Assembly (NCBI RefSeq): GCF_025150745.1
Contig: NZ_CP102282.1
Coordinates: 1,933,501 to 1,997,500, forward strand
Length of the DNA: 64,000 bases
Source: Eubacterium ventriosum
GTDB lineage: Bacteria > Bacillota > Clostridia > Lachnospirales > Lachnospiraceae
Direction of reading: 5' to 3'
Shown: positions 43,551-51,938 of the stretch, piece by piece
Layout: every line of letters starts with the position of its first letter
Numbering within the stretch: position 1 is the stretch's first letter
Position numbers and translations under genes: made by a program
Notes under the pieces: model-generated
What the model saw: the letters and a program-made list of their open reading frames with translations, nothing else
Told to the model about the DNA's origin: nothing
Databases searched by the model: none

Positions 43551-43577
43551 AAACGATCAGGCAAAACCTGACCGTTT
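43551..43577 (-). terminator. Probable terminator of zapA
   Basis: Arms 43551-43561 and 43567-43577 form an 11-bp stem with one G-U pair around a 5-nt loop, 11 nt after the zapA stop. The T tract is poor, so termination strength is uncertain. Confidence 0.5.
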
Positions 43578-43588
43578 CTTTCAAGTTA

Positions 43589-43987
43589 TTATTTTTCTAA
43601 TTCTGTCTGTAATTTAATGATTTCTTTTTCTAATGATTCAATCTTTTCTAAGGCTTCATTTAATTCTTTTGTTGCTGTTTCAGCTTTTGAGTCTGAAACA
43701 ATAAGTTCGTGTTTTAAATCATATACTTCCTTCTCTTTCAATTCAATATCATTCTGAAGTAAATCAGCCTGCTTCTTTGCTTTAAAATAATCATTTGCAA
43801 TGTTGATTTCAAGAAGAATCCTCTGCATATCAACTTTTTGAACTCTGTAATTCTCGTTCTGCTTAAACTCAGCAATCATATTGTTAATGTATGATGCTAC
43901 TTTCTGAAGATAAGCTTCGCTTTCAAAACCGCCAATATTGTAAATCTTTCCATCTATTATAACGTCTATGTAATTCTTTGATGACAT
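43589..43987 (-). CDS. zapA: Cell division protein ZapA
   Basis: This 132-residue protein stabilises FtsZ filaments at midcell. The N-terminal half (DVIIDGKIYNIGGFESEAYLQ, VASYINNMI) is the ZapA fold, and the remainder (about 60-132) is a long charged coiled coil (LQNDIELKEKEVYDLKHEL). The ATG at 43987 follows AAGGAGAG; an extension to 44038 is rejected. It is followed by the U32 gene, a frequent neighbour. Confidence 0.88.
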   Translation of the reverse strand: MSSKNYIDVIIDGKIYNIGGFESEAYLQKVASYINNMIAEFKQNENYRVQKVDMQRILLEINIANDYFKAKKQADLLQNDIELKEKEVYDLKHELIVSDSKAETATKELNEALEKIESLEKEIIKLQTELEK

Positions 43988-44062
43988 AATTCTCTCCTTG
44001 TCCTTGGTTAAACTACCACGTATTCTATCACAAAACATATAAAATGTAAATTTAGGAGTAAG

Positions 44063-45064
44063 TTAATCTTCTAGAAAGGGAACTCCCAAATGTTCATATG
44101 CAAGTCTTGTTGCAATTCTTCCTCTTGGTGTACGCTGTAAAAGTCCATTTTGAATAAGATATGGTTCATAAACATCTTCCAATGTTCCGGAATCTTCTCC
44201 AAGGGCTGCAGCCAATGTATCAAGACCTACAGGGCCACCATCAAACTTATCAATCATGGTTTCAAGAATTGATCTGTCGCCCTTATCAAGTCCTAACTTA
44301 TCCACTTCTAAAAGGTCTAAAGCCAGATTTGCCACATCTTCAGTTATGACACCATCATATTTAACCTGTGCAAAATCTCTTACACGCTTTAACAGTCTGT
44401 TGGCAAGTCGCGGTGTTCCTCTAGAACGGCGTGCAAGTTCTGTAGCACCTTTCTCGTCAATTTCTACATTAAGTAATCCTGCTGACCTTATAATAATCTG
44501 CTTAAGTTCGTCAACTGTATAAAATTCAAGCTTATTAATTACACCAAATCTATCCCTTAAAGGTGCTGTAAGAAGTCCGGCTCTTGTAGTTGCCCCTACT
44601 AAAGTAAATTTAGGCAAATCAAGTCTGATACTTCTTGCCCCCTGACCTTTTCCAATCATAATATCAATGGAATAATCTTCCATTGCAGGATACAGGACTT
44701 CTTCAACCTGTCTGTTTAAACGATGAATTTCATCAATGAATAAAATATCATTCTCTGCAAGATTATTTAATATTGCTGCCATTTCTCCCGGTTTTTCAAT
44801 TGCAGGGCCTGAAGTCACTTTAATATGAACTCCCATTTCATGAGCAATAATCGTTGCAAGTGTTGTTTTACCAAGCCCCGGTGGACCATAAAACAAAACA
44901 TGATCAAGTGGCTCATTTCTCGATTTTGCCGCCTCTATAAATATTTTCAAATTATTTTTTGCTTTGCTCTGACCTACATATTGATCTAATGATTCGGGTC
45001 TTAAACCTTTCTCAATAACAATATCTTCTCCTGCCAAATCTGTCTGTATAATTCTTTTTGCCAT
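44063..45064 (-). CDS. ruvB: Holliday junction branch migration helicase RuvB
   Basis: This 333-residue AAA+ motor drives branch migration with RuvA. Motifs are Walker [10 protein letters not shown], Walker [10 protein letters not shown], sensor-type [18 protein letters not shown] with arginine finger, and C-terminal winged-helix [16 protein letters not shown]. Length and order (ruvA then ruvB, 9 nt apart) are standard. RuvC is absent, as expected in Firmicutes that use RecU, which is encoded at 12787-13323. Confidence 0.97.
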   Translation of the reverse strand: MAKRIIQTDLAGEDIVIEKGLRPESLDQYVGQSKAKNNLKIFIEAAKSRNEPLDHVLFYGPPGLGKTTLATIIAHEMGVHIKVTSGPAIEKPGEMAAILNNLAENDILFIDEIHRLNRQVEEVLYPAMEDYSIDIMIGKGQGARSIRLDLPKFTLVGATTRAGLLTAPLRDRFGVINKLEFYTVDELKQIIIRSAGLLNVEIDEKGATELARRSRGTPRLANRLLKRVRDFAQVKYDGVITEDVANLALDLLEVDKLGLDKGDRSILETMIDKFDGGPVGLDTLAAALGEDSGTLEDVYEPYLIQNGLLQRTPRGRIATRLAYEHLGVPFLED

Positions 45065-45073
45065 AATACTATC

Positions 45074-45667
45074 CTAAAATATATTTTTTAAAGCTTTCTT
45101 TAAAATTTCCTCAACATCCATTCCGTCAACATTTTCGATGGATTTAATTGCCTGATACGCCATAGTCTGGGAATAACCCAGTGCAGTAAGTGCCTCAACG
45201 GCATCTCCAACAACACCACTTGCCTTAGTCATAGGTTTGCTAATTGTCTCTCCTGCAATCATATCTTCTATATCAATCTTATCTTTTAATTCGATAATAA
45301 TCTTTTGAGCTGTCTTTGCTCCAATTCCGGGTGCCTTTGAAATAGCTTTGGCATCATCTGCCAAAACAGCCATTGACAAGCTGTCTCCCGGACAAGTTGA
45401 CAATATTGCAAGTCCACCTTTTGGCCCTACACCACTTACTCCTATCAGCAGCTTAAATAATTGTAATTCCTGCCTAGAAAGGAAACCGTACAATTGCATT
45501 GCATCCTCCCTAACACTAAAATATGTATAAATTTTAACCTGCTCACCAATTCCAATCTGCTCTAATGTAGACTGGGAAGCAAATATTCCATAACCTATAC
45601 CATTATTATCTACTACAACTTTATCTTTTTCAATCTCTTCAACTACTCCTGATATATAGGATATCAT
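45074..45667 (-). CDS. ruvA: Holliday junction DNA-binding protein RuvA
   Basis: This 197-residue protein binds four-way junctions as tetramers and loads RuvB. Domain I is MISYISGVVEEIEKDKVVVD with the OB fold; domain II has two helix-hairpin-helix motifs (LIGVSGVGPKGGLAIL, APGIGAKTAQKIIIELKD); domain III (VEALTALGYSQTMAYQAI) contacts RuvB. AAGGAG precedes the ATG. Confidence 0.97.
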   Translation of the reverse strand: MISYISGVVEEIEKDKVVVDNNGIGYGIFASQSTLEQIGIGEQVKIYTYFSVREDAMQLYGFLSRQELQLFKLLIGVSGVGPKGGLAILSTCPGDSLSMAVLADDAKAISKAPGIGAKTAQKIIIELKDKIDIEDMIAGETISKPMTKASGVVGDAVEALTALGYSQTMAYQAIKSIENVDGMDVEEILKKALKNIF

Positions 45668-45697
45668 AATAAAAATCTCCTTGTAAAACCATGTTGT

Positions 45698-46192
45698 CTA
45701 TAGTTTAATATACTCTCTTGTTCTTTTATAAAGAATATTGGACAGAATTCCAATAACTGTCCCTGTAATTATTCCCGCAATCATAAGTATAGGTACATAA
45801 GTAAAAATACCTACATTTTTCAAAATAACAGAAGCTATTATAATCTGTCCTACATTATGTAGAACACCACCTATAATAGCTACTGTAATCATAGAAATTC
45901 TCTTTGTACTTTTTAACAAGACCATACCTATAAAGCTTACCAAAGCCCCGGCAATACTGTAACAAATGCTAAACATATTACCGAAAAATAATCCTATTAT
46001 TATAATTCGTATAACATTAATAAAAAAAGCTTCTTTGTTTCCAACAGCATACATAACCATTATAACCGCAAAATTAGCCAGACCAAGTTTCGCTCCAGGA
46101 ATGCCGACTGTAGGAATAAAAGTTTCAATATAACTTAGAATCACTGCAAAAGCCGTAAATAAAGCCATTAATGAAATCTTCTTACTTACCAT
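45698..46192 (-). CDS. Gx-type small membrane transporter (heptaprenyl diphosphate synthase component I-like)
   Basis: This 164-residue protein has five or six membrane segments and the motif IPGAKLGLANFAVI typical of the Gx transporter family, often labelled HepS or heptaprenyl diphosphate synthase component I. Members resemble ECF-type S-components. It lies 41 nt after the NusG domain II gene, a conserved pairing in Clostridia that often accompanies Rnf or FMN-related genes. The substrate is unknown. The ribosome binding site is weak and distant. Confidence 0.8.
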   Translation of the reverse strand: MVSKKISLMALFTAFAVILSYIETFIPTVGIPGAKLGLANFAVIMVMYAVGNKEAFFINVIRIIIIGLFFGNMFSICYSIAGALVSFIGMVLLKSTKRISMITVAIIGGVLHNVGQIIIASVILKNVGIFTYVPILMIAGIITGTVIGILSNILYKRTREYIKL

Positions 46193-46233
46193 TAATTCTT
46201 ATTAATCCTTTCCCTTGTCATTTTCCAATAACG

Positions 46234-46608
46234 TTAGTCTACATTAGAATCAACTTCAGGATACTCCTCTGACGCAATTCTGATTACCAACTTATGCGGC
46301 AGACAGATAATCGACTCACCCTGTTTCTTAATCTTACCCTGTTTAACACAAATCTGATCAGGACAGTCGGAGCTTTTCATGTATACTTCTCTGTTCTTTA
46401 TAGTAATAATATTACTATATTCACCATCATCAACCTGATATTCGCCGTCATCATTAAGGGAAATAACCTTCTGAACGTGATTGTCCACAATGACTTCAAC
46501 ATAGTCTCCGTTAACATCAAATAATACCGTTACTGCTATCCAACTGCCAATGGCAATTACAATAAGTACAATTAAAATAATAATGTCAAGTCTGCGTTTT
46601 TTTACCAT
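46234..46608 (-). CDS. NusG domain II-containing membrane protein
   Basis: This 124-residue protein has one N-terminal membrane segment and a domain of the NusG domain II (DUF1312) type. Visible signatures are MKSSDCPDQICVKQGKI and SIICLPHKLVIRI. The two cysteines in CPDQIC and one in CLPH may be redox active. The ATG at 46608 follows AAAGGTGG by 8 nt. It is commonly paired with the Gx transporter gene, as here. Function is unknown. Confidence 0.85.
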   Translation of the reverse strand: MVKKRRLDIIILIVLIVIAIGSWIAVTVLFDVNGDYVEVIVDNHVQKVISLNDDGEYQVDDGEYSNIITIKNREVYMKSSDCPDQICVKQGKIKKQGESIICLPHKLVIRIASEEYPEVDSNVD

Positions 46609-46670
46609 CGACAAAACCACCTTTCCGTATCGTTTAGCTTTAAAAACCAAACGAATGTTTACCTATCTTT

Positions 46671-46699
46671 ATAATACCATATCCCCCTAATTTATACAA
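46671..46699 (-). promoter_or_regulatory. Candidate promoter of the NusG domain II / Gx operon
   Basis: TTGTAT (46694-46699) and TATTAT (46671-46676) are 17 nt apart on the minus strand, directly downstream of the structured repeat element. Confidence 0.4.
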
Positions 46700-46721
46700 T
46701 TATATTTACCAAAAAATTCAG

Positions 46722-46874
46722 AAAACTCCGTGCGAAAAATAATTATCGAAAGCACGCTACCGCTACTCTCAGCTAGTAGCGATCCTTAGAAGCTATGGTA
46801 GCTTTGCTACCCCATTTTCTTCGAACCGACGGCTTCGAAGTACTTTCTTACAATTATTTTTCGCACGGAGTTTT
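46722..46874 (-). repeat. Structured repeat element, copy 1 (100-nt core in a terminator-like stem)
   Basis: Arms 46722-46744 and 46852-46874 are perfectly complementary over 23 bp and end in A/T tracts, like a bidirectional terminator. They enclose a core at 46748-46847. Read on the minus strand, the core folds into an outer helix (GAAAGTAC with GTGCTTTC) and three hairpins: CTTCGAA/TTCGAAG with a GCCGTCGG loop, GGTAGC-AAA-GCTACC, and CGCTACT/AGTAGCG. The core aligns without gaps to copy 2 (49657-49756) at 74 of 100 positions. It starts 31 nt after the DUF6273 gene stop. No coding potential is seen. Confidence 0.8.
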
Positions 46875-46904
46875 AATATAATTTGCAAATCTTAGAGTGG
46901 TTTT

Positions 46905-48026
46905 TTACTTAATTGATACCCACAATGCAGGACGAATATGGATATTTGTGTCTGTAACAATGTATCCATAATCCATCACTTTGCCGTATGATACATACTG
47001 TGCTGTATTTTCGCTATTTCCCGGACCGATTAACCACCAGTCTCTTAAATAGTTGCTTAAGATTTCTTCATACTGTTCTGCCTGACTTCCATTAAGCATA
47101 AATATTTTATCTACTGTATCTTTTCCGGCTTTTGTACCATATGTACTATTATTTTCAACCTTAATATTTGTATCTAAAATTTTCTTTTGCATATTTAGAC
47201 TAAAAGTTCCATCTAAAAATGAACCATTTAAGTATTCTCTTAAAGTACATTCACTCCATGTTGTAGCTTTATCTCTTTCATTATAGGCTAATCCGTTAAT
47301 TGGTTCAGATTTTACAAGAAGTACTTTATCTCCATCATTTTCTAATATAAGCCAATGAAAATTACCAAATATAACATTTGTGCCGATTTTCTGCTTTTTA
47401 ATGTATTCAATTTCTAAATCAGCAAGTTTTTCTTCACTGTCACCATATTCAGACTCAACTAATTCCCTAAACATCTTAATTGCAGGCTCATAGTCTTCAT
47501 CTTTCCAGCACTGAAGTGCAAACTGATACTTACAGTCTCTCTTTCTTTCCTTGCTGTCTTTGTAATTCTTTAAGTTCTTAAACATCTTATAAGACTTCTC
47601 GTAATTGCCCTTGTTTTCATAAAAAGTTGCTCTCTGGTACCTTCCGGGTTTAGTCTTTAGATATACAATTCCACCGGCTGCGGCAATAACAAGTACAATA
47701 ACAAGGCCTATAATAACTTTTCCAATAATTCCATTGCTCTTGCTTTTGTTCTCATTAAAATCTTCTTCCTTAGGCTGAATTTCTTTCACTATCTTGGACT
47801 GTTCCTTATAATATTTGTGCTTCTTTAAGCATTCTTCATATTTATCTTTTGAATCCTCATATTCTCCTAAGTCTTTATATCTATCAGCAAGATTTTTAAA
47901 AAACTCTGCCTTTTCTTTATCTCTTGTTAAGCATTCAGTAGCTTTTAAAAGTCTTTCTGCATCTAAGTACATTTCTTCCTGAGTCTTAACCACTACGGTT
48001 TCCTTTTCTTTAGTTTTAGCTGCCAT
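46905..48026 (-). CDS. Membrane-anchored TPR-like protein with C-terminal DUF6273 domain
   Basis: This 373-residue protein has an N-terminal helical region (about 15-75; AERLLKATECLTRDKEKAEFF), a membrane segment (about 101-122; IGKVIIGLVIVLVIAAAGG), TPR-like helices (ATFYENKGNYEKSYKMFKNL, CWKDEDYEPAIKMFRELV) and a C-terminal DUF6273-type domain (about 230-373). The last has features such as FHWLILENDGDKVLLV, the WSECTLREYLNG segment and a final IHIRPALWV. This domain is common in surface proteins of Clostridia; function unknown. GGGAGG precedes the ATG. Confidence 0.78.
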   Translation of the reverse strand: MAAKTKEKETVVVKTQEEMYLDAERLLKATECLTRDKEKAEFFKNLADRYKDLGEYEDSKDKYEECLKKHKYYKEQSKIVKEIQPKEEDFNENKSKSNGIIGKVIIGLVIVLVIAAAGGIVYLKTKPGRYQRATFYENKGNYEKSYKMFKNLKNYKDSKERKRDCKYQFALQCWKDEDYEPAIKMFRELVESEYGDSEEKLADLEIEYIKKQKIGTNVIFGNFHWLILENDGDKVLLVKSEPINGLAYNERDKATTWSECTLREYLNGSFLDGTFSLNMQKKILDTNIKVENNSTYGTKAGKDTVDKIFMLNGSQAEQYEEILSNYLRDWWLIGPGNSENTAQYVSYGKVMDYGYIVTDTNIHIRPALWVSIK

Positions 48027-48052
48027 ATAAACCTCCCTTAACTGTATATATT

Positions 48053-48080
48053 ATTATACTCATTTAGACAAACTTTGCAA
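48053..48080 (-). promoter_or_regulatory. Promoter of the DUF6273 gene
   Basis: TTGCAA (48075-48080) and TATAAT (48053-48058) are 16 nt apart on the minus strand, about 30 nt before the ATG. Confidence 0.55.
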
Positions 48081-48136
48081 CGACAGTTATTTCATTAACG
48101 TTTTTTTGATTATAAAACCAATTCATTTTAGTTTTT

Positions 48137-49597
48137 TTATTTCTTGTTTTTAGCCTTTAATGATACTCTGTAAAATCTTTGCAAAAATACTTTAAAATCA
48201 AGGGGCATCAAAGGATAAACATAGCTTGTTCCTGCAATTGTTTTGTTTAATCCTACTACTGCCAATGTAAAAATTATCCCACCAATAAATCCGTATAATC
48301 CGAAAATCTGAGTAAAAATAAGCATAATTATTCTTAAAAATTTAACTGAGTATGCCAGTTCATAATTTTCGTGAGTAAAGTTTGCAATGGCAACAACAGC
48401 CATATATAACATAGTCTGCTGGTTAAACCACCCTGTATTAACAGAAAACTCGCCAATTACAATTGCTGCAATTAAACTTAAAGGTGTATTTAAAGTGCTT
48501 GGAGTGTTAATTGCTGCCAACTTTAATCCGTCAACAGCCAACTCCAAAATCAATAGTTGCCAAAAAATCGGCACATATTCAGGCTGTTCTATTTTAGTGA
48601 ACATTAACCAATCCGGTAAAATTTCAGGATTATTTGCATAAAGTAAAAACAACGGTGTCAGCAATAATGACATAACTGTAACGATCATTCTTGCAAGTCT
48701 TAAATAAGTTCCGGTAACCGGTGGGAAATAATAGTCGTCCGCCTCTTCTATCACATCAAAAATAGTTGTGGGAAGAAGCATTGCCGCAGGGGAATTGTCA
48801 ACAAGAATGGCAATCTGTCCCTCTAAAACAGATGCAGCAACCGTATCAGGTCTTTCAGTATAGCGAAACTTTGGAAATGGATTAAACCACTTGCCTTTAT
48901 AAACCGCCTCCGAAAGACTTTCCTGATTCATAGTTAATGCATCAACATCTATTTTTTCAATATTACTAATAATACGGTCAAGCAATTTTCTGTCAACCCT
49001 GTCATTCATATAACAAATAGCAATGTCCGTTCTTGAACTTTTTCCTGCACGCATAACTTTGCAAATATACTCAGGATTTCTAATTCTTCTTCTAATAAGG
49101 GCTGTATTAAGAATTAAAGTCTCAACGAAACCATCTCTTGAACCTCTAAGGACCTTGTACTTCTCTGGCTCCTGAACATTTCTTGCGGGATACTCCCTAG
49201 CATCAATCAAAATAGCCTTATTAAAGCCATCAATAAGCAAACAGGAAACCCCGGACAAAAGCATGGTAACCACGTTATACTTATCCCCATACAAATTAAT
49301 TTCCAAATAAGGAATCTGATTATTGGCAAAATCTATTACAGAGCTCTCCACATCAGACACATCAATCCCCAAAAAAAACTCCTGAATCTTCTGCAGCATA
49401 TCATCTTTACAAAAACCATTAATGTAATAAATAACAGCCCTCTTATCTCCAATATCAAACTCTCTTTTAAGTAAATCAAAATTTTCCTCTAAATGCAACA
49501 ACTGGTCCAATTTTTGTTCATCCAATTCGATATTACCCTTAATGAAACTATATTCAGAATTTTTTTCATAGTTTTCTCTCTTCTCTTTATTTAACAT
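48137..49597 (-). CDS. GerA-family spore germination protein (SpoVAF-like)
   Basis: This 486-residue protein has the GerA/SpoVAF layout: a soluble N-terminal half (about 1-290) with SRDGFVETLILNTALIRRRIR and IAILVDNSPAAMLLPTTIFD, and a C-terminal membrane domain with about five segments. GerA proteins are A subunits of germinant receptors; SpoVAF forms a related channel. No GerB or GerC gene is adjacent and the gene stands alone, which favours a SpoVAF-like or orphan role. The ATG at 49597 follows GAGG by 6 nt. It supports endospore formation in this organism. Confidence 0.88.
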   Translation of the reverse strand: MLNKEKRENYEKNSEYSFIKGNIELDEQKLDQLLHLEENFDLLKREFDIGDKRAVIYYINGFCKDDMLQKIQEFFLGIDVSDVESSVIDFANNQIPYLEINLYGDKYNVVTMLLSGVSCLLIDGFNKAILIDAREYPARNVQEPEKYKVLRGSRDGFVETLILNTALIRRRIRNPEYICKVMRAGKSSRTDIAICYMNDRVDRKLLDRIISNIEKIDVDALTMNQESLSEAVYKGKWFNPFPKFRYTERPDTVAASVLEGQIAILVDNSPAAMLLPTTIFDVIEEADDYYFPPVTGTYLRLARMIVTVMSLLLTPLFLLYANNPEILPDWLMFTKIEQPEYVPIFWQLLILELAVDGLKLAAINTPSTLNTPLSLIAAIVIGEFSVNTGWFNQQTMLYMAVVAIANFTHENYELAYSVKFLRIIMLIFTQIFGLYGFIGGIIFTLAVVGLNKTIAGTSYVYPLMPLDFKVFLQRFYRVSLKAKNKK

Positions 49598-49632
49598 AAA
49601 AAACCTCACACTTTCCGGATTCGAATTTCTAA

Positions 49633-49782
49633 AAAATTGTACAGGTTTGCCATTGCTAAAGCACGCTTCCGCTGCCCTCGGCTCGTAGCGGTACTAAGAA
49701 GCTGTAGCAGTTTCACTGCCCCACCTCCTAAGGACCGACGGCCTCAGAGCACTTTCGGCAAAAGGCAAACCCGTACAATTTT
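49633..49782 (-). repeat. Structured repeat element, copy 2 (100-nt core in a terminator-like stem)
   Basis: Arms 49633-49651 and 49764-49782 are complementary over 19 bp with a single non-Watson-Crick position, which is G-U when read as minus-strand RNA. The minus-strand 3' arm runs into a T tract. The core (49657-49756) aligns base for base to copy 1. It keeps the stems by compensatory changes, for example C-G for T-A and T-A for C-G in the middle hairpin (GGCAGT-GAA-ACTGCT here). The arm sequences are unrelated to those of copy 1. It begins 60 nt after the rnfB stop, where an operon terminator is expected. Confidence 0.8.
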
Positions 49783-49842
49783 AAAATCTTCGTATCTATA
49801 ATAGTGTGAGGTTTTTTATTAATATTATGCATAGAAAGAAAA

Positions 49843-50661
49843 CTATGATAATTTTTCTATAACTTTCTTAGGGCATTTTGCAGCACAAATGCCACAGTTT
49901 TTGCATTTGTCCTGATTTATTGTTGCAAGATTATATTCAAAATCGATTGCATCATTTGGACAGTTCTTTGCACATAGTCCACATCCGATACATCCTGCTG
50001 TACATGCCTGCATTACATCACGTCCTTTGTCTTTTGATCGACATTTTACCATGTATTGATGATCTGCAGGAATTATTGAAATAAGTCCTTTTGGACATGC
50101 TGCAACACATTTTCCACAGGCTTTACATTTTTCTCTGTCTACAAGTGCTTTTCCGTTTACTATATGGATTGCGTCAAATTCGCAAGCTTTTACACATGAG
50201 CCAAGTCCTAAACAACCATAGCTACATGCTTTTGCACCGCCACCGGGAATGTTTGCCGCATCCTGGCATGACATGTTTCCATAATAGTTGTATTTGTCTT
50301 TTGCCTTGTCACAGTCTCCTGAACATGAAACATAAGCTACTTTTGGAACTACTTCTGCTTCAACTCCAAGAATGTCTGCAATTTTTTTGGCTACAGGTGC
50401 GCCACCAACAGGACAAGCTGAAGGTTCACTTTCACCACTTGCTATTGCTGCAGCAAGTCCGTCACATCCCGGATATCCGCAACCACCACAGTTATTGCCC
50501 GGAAGTGCTTCTCTTATTGCAACTTCTTTTTCATCCACTTCTACTGAAAGGAATTTTCCTGCTATTCCAAGTGCAATACCTATAAATAAGCCTACACCAC
50601 CTACGATTAATACGGCATATAAGATACTGTTAACTGATATACTAACTGCTAATAAACTCAT
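49843..50661 (-). CDS. rnfB: Rnf complex subunit RnfB (ferredoxin-like)
   Basis: This 272-residue protein has an N-terminal membrane anchor (about 10-33) and many Fe-S motifs. The first is the RnfB signature NNCGGCGYPGCDGL with CP further on. Ferredoxin-type motifs follow (CLGLGSCVKACEF, CKACGKCVAACP, CIGCGLCAKNCP, CKNCGICAAKCP). It is thought to be the entry point for electrons from reduced ferredoxin into the ion-pumping Rnf complex. It is the last gene of rnfCDGEAB. Confidence 0.95.
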   Translation of the reverse strand: MSLLAVSISVNSILYAVLIVGGVGLFIGIALGIAGKFLSVEVDEKEVAIREALPGNNCGGCGYPGCDGLAAAIASGESEPSACPVGGAPVAKKIADILGVEAEVVPKVAYVSCSGDCDKAKDKYNYYGNMSCQDAANIPGGGAKACSYGCLGLGSCVKACEFDAIHIVNGKALVDREKCKACGKCVAACPKGLISIIPADHQYMVKCRSKDKGRDVMQACTAGCIGCGLCAKNCPNDAIDFEYNLATINQDKCKNCGICAAKCPKKVIEKLS

Positions 50662-50672
50662 ATCTTACCTCC

Positions 50673-51248
50673 TTAAATAACTCCGGTAAAACCGGTAAAT
50701 GCTATAGCCATTAATCCTGCTGAAACAAGAACAATAGGTGTTCCCTGGAAAGGCTTTGGAATATTATTGTGTTCTGATTTTTCTCTAATTCCTGCAAGGA
50801 TAACAATTGAAATTAAGAAACCGAATGATGTTCCGAATGAACATGCAAGACTTTCTGCAAAATTGTATCCATTGTCAATGTTAGAAATAGCTACACCTAA
50901 AACTGCACAGTTTGTTGTAATAAGTGGAAGGTATACACCAAGCGCTTCATATAAAGGTTTAATGAACTTCTTCAAAATCATTTCAACAAGCTGAACTAAT
51001 GCGGCAATTACAAGAATAAATACAATAGTCTGTAAATATTCAAGATTAAGTGGTGTAAGAATTGCATAATATACACCATATGTAACTGCTGATGCAATCA
51101 TTATAACAAAGATAACAGCTGCTCCCATACCTGCCGCTGTATCTGTCTTTTTTGATACTCCAAGGAATGGGCATAATCCTAAGAACTGACTTAATACTAC
51201 ATTATTAACTAAAGCAGCACCTACTGCTATTAACATACATTCTGCCAT
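50673..51248 (-). CDS. rnfA: Rnf complex subunit RnfA
   Basis: This 191-residue integral membrane protein has six segments and the RnfA/NqrE signature near the N-terminus (NNVVLSQFLGLCPFLGVSKK) and in the middle (ITTNCAVLGVAI). In the complex RnfA and RnfE together hold an Fe-S cluster through cysteines within the membrane, here in LGLCPF and TTNCAV. It abuts rnfE. Confidence 0.96.
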   Translation of the reverse strand: MAECMLIAVGAALVNNVVLSQFLGLCPFLGVSKKTDTAAGMGAAVIFVIMIASAVTYGVYYAILTPLNLEYLQTIVFILVIAALVQLVEMILKKFIKPLYEALGVYLPLITTNCAVLGVAISNIDNGYNFAESLACSFGTSFGFLISIVILAGIREKSEHNNIPKPFQGTPIVLVSAGLMAIAFTGFTGVI

Positions 51249-51938
51249 TTATGCTTCCTCCTTTTCTTCTTTATTACACTGTGAATAATCACTGCCACAG
51301 CCTGTACAACCTGCACAGCCCTGTTCGCACTGAAGCTTTCTAGGCTTTTTGCCATGACTTATTCTAATCTGGTTCTGTATTGCAATTAAAGCAGCAAGAA
51401 CAAAGAATGCTCCCGGTGCCATAACAAAGATTCCAATACCGTCCCAATGTGGAATATTAATTCCAAGAATTGTACCTGCACCTAAGATTTCTCTGAAACC
51501 GCCTAATAAAGATAAGGCAATTGTAAATCCAAGTCCCATTCCAAGTCCGTCAAAAATTGATGGTAAAACAGGATTCTTTGATGCATAACTTTCTGCTCTT
51601 CCTAAAATAATACAGTTAACAACAATTAAAGGAATATAAATACCAAGGGCACTGTTAAGTGATGGTAAATATGCCTCTAATAAAAACTGCAAAATTGTAA
51701 CAAAGCTGGCTACAATTACAATAAATGCAGGAACTCTCACTCCGTTAGGAATAATATTTCTAAGCATTGAAATAACCATGTTAGACAATACCAAAACTGC
51801 CATTGTACTAAGTCCCATTCCCGCACCGTTAACTAATGATGAAGTAACGGCAAGTGTAGGACACATACCGAGAATTAATACAAAAGTAGGATTTTCTTTT
51901 ATAATACCGTTATATAAACGTTCAATACATTTGTTCAT
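51249..51938 (-). CDS. rnfE: Rnf complex subunit RnfE with cysteine-rich tail
   Basis: This 229-residue membrane protein has six segments with RnfE/NqrD motifs (LILGMCPTLAVTSS, VVNCIILGRAE) containing the conserved membrane cysteines. After the last segment there is a cytoplasmic tail of about 35 residues ending with five cysteines in 18 residues (CEQGCAGCTGCGSDYSQC). This is unlike the short tail I expect for the family and could bind a metal or cluster. The ATG overlaps the rnfG stop by one base. Confidence 0.94.
   Translation of the reverse strand: MNKCIERLYNGIIKENPTFVLILGMCPTLAVTSSLVNGAGMGLSTMAVLVLSNMVISMLRNIIPNGVRVPAFIVIVASFVTILQFLLEAYLPSLNSALGIYIPLIVVNCIILGRAESYASKNPVLPSIFDGLGMGLGFTIALSLLGGFREILGAGTILGINIPHWDGIGIFVMAPGAFFVLAALIAIQNQIRISHGKKPRKLQCEQGCAGCTGCGSDYSQCNKEEKEEA

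Noticed and set aside
46722-49782. The paired elements as MITEs of an insertion sequence
   Set aside because: The terminal inverted repeats differ completely between copies and I see no target duplication, unlike transposon ends.
50091-50585. 164-residue His/Leu-rich frame on the plus strand opposite rnfB
   Set aside because: It is antisense to the Cys/Gly-rich rnfB gene, has no ribosome binding site and has a composition explained by the complementary codons.
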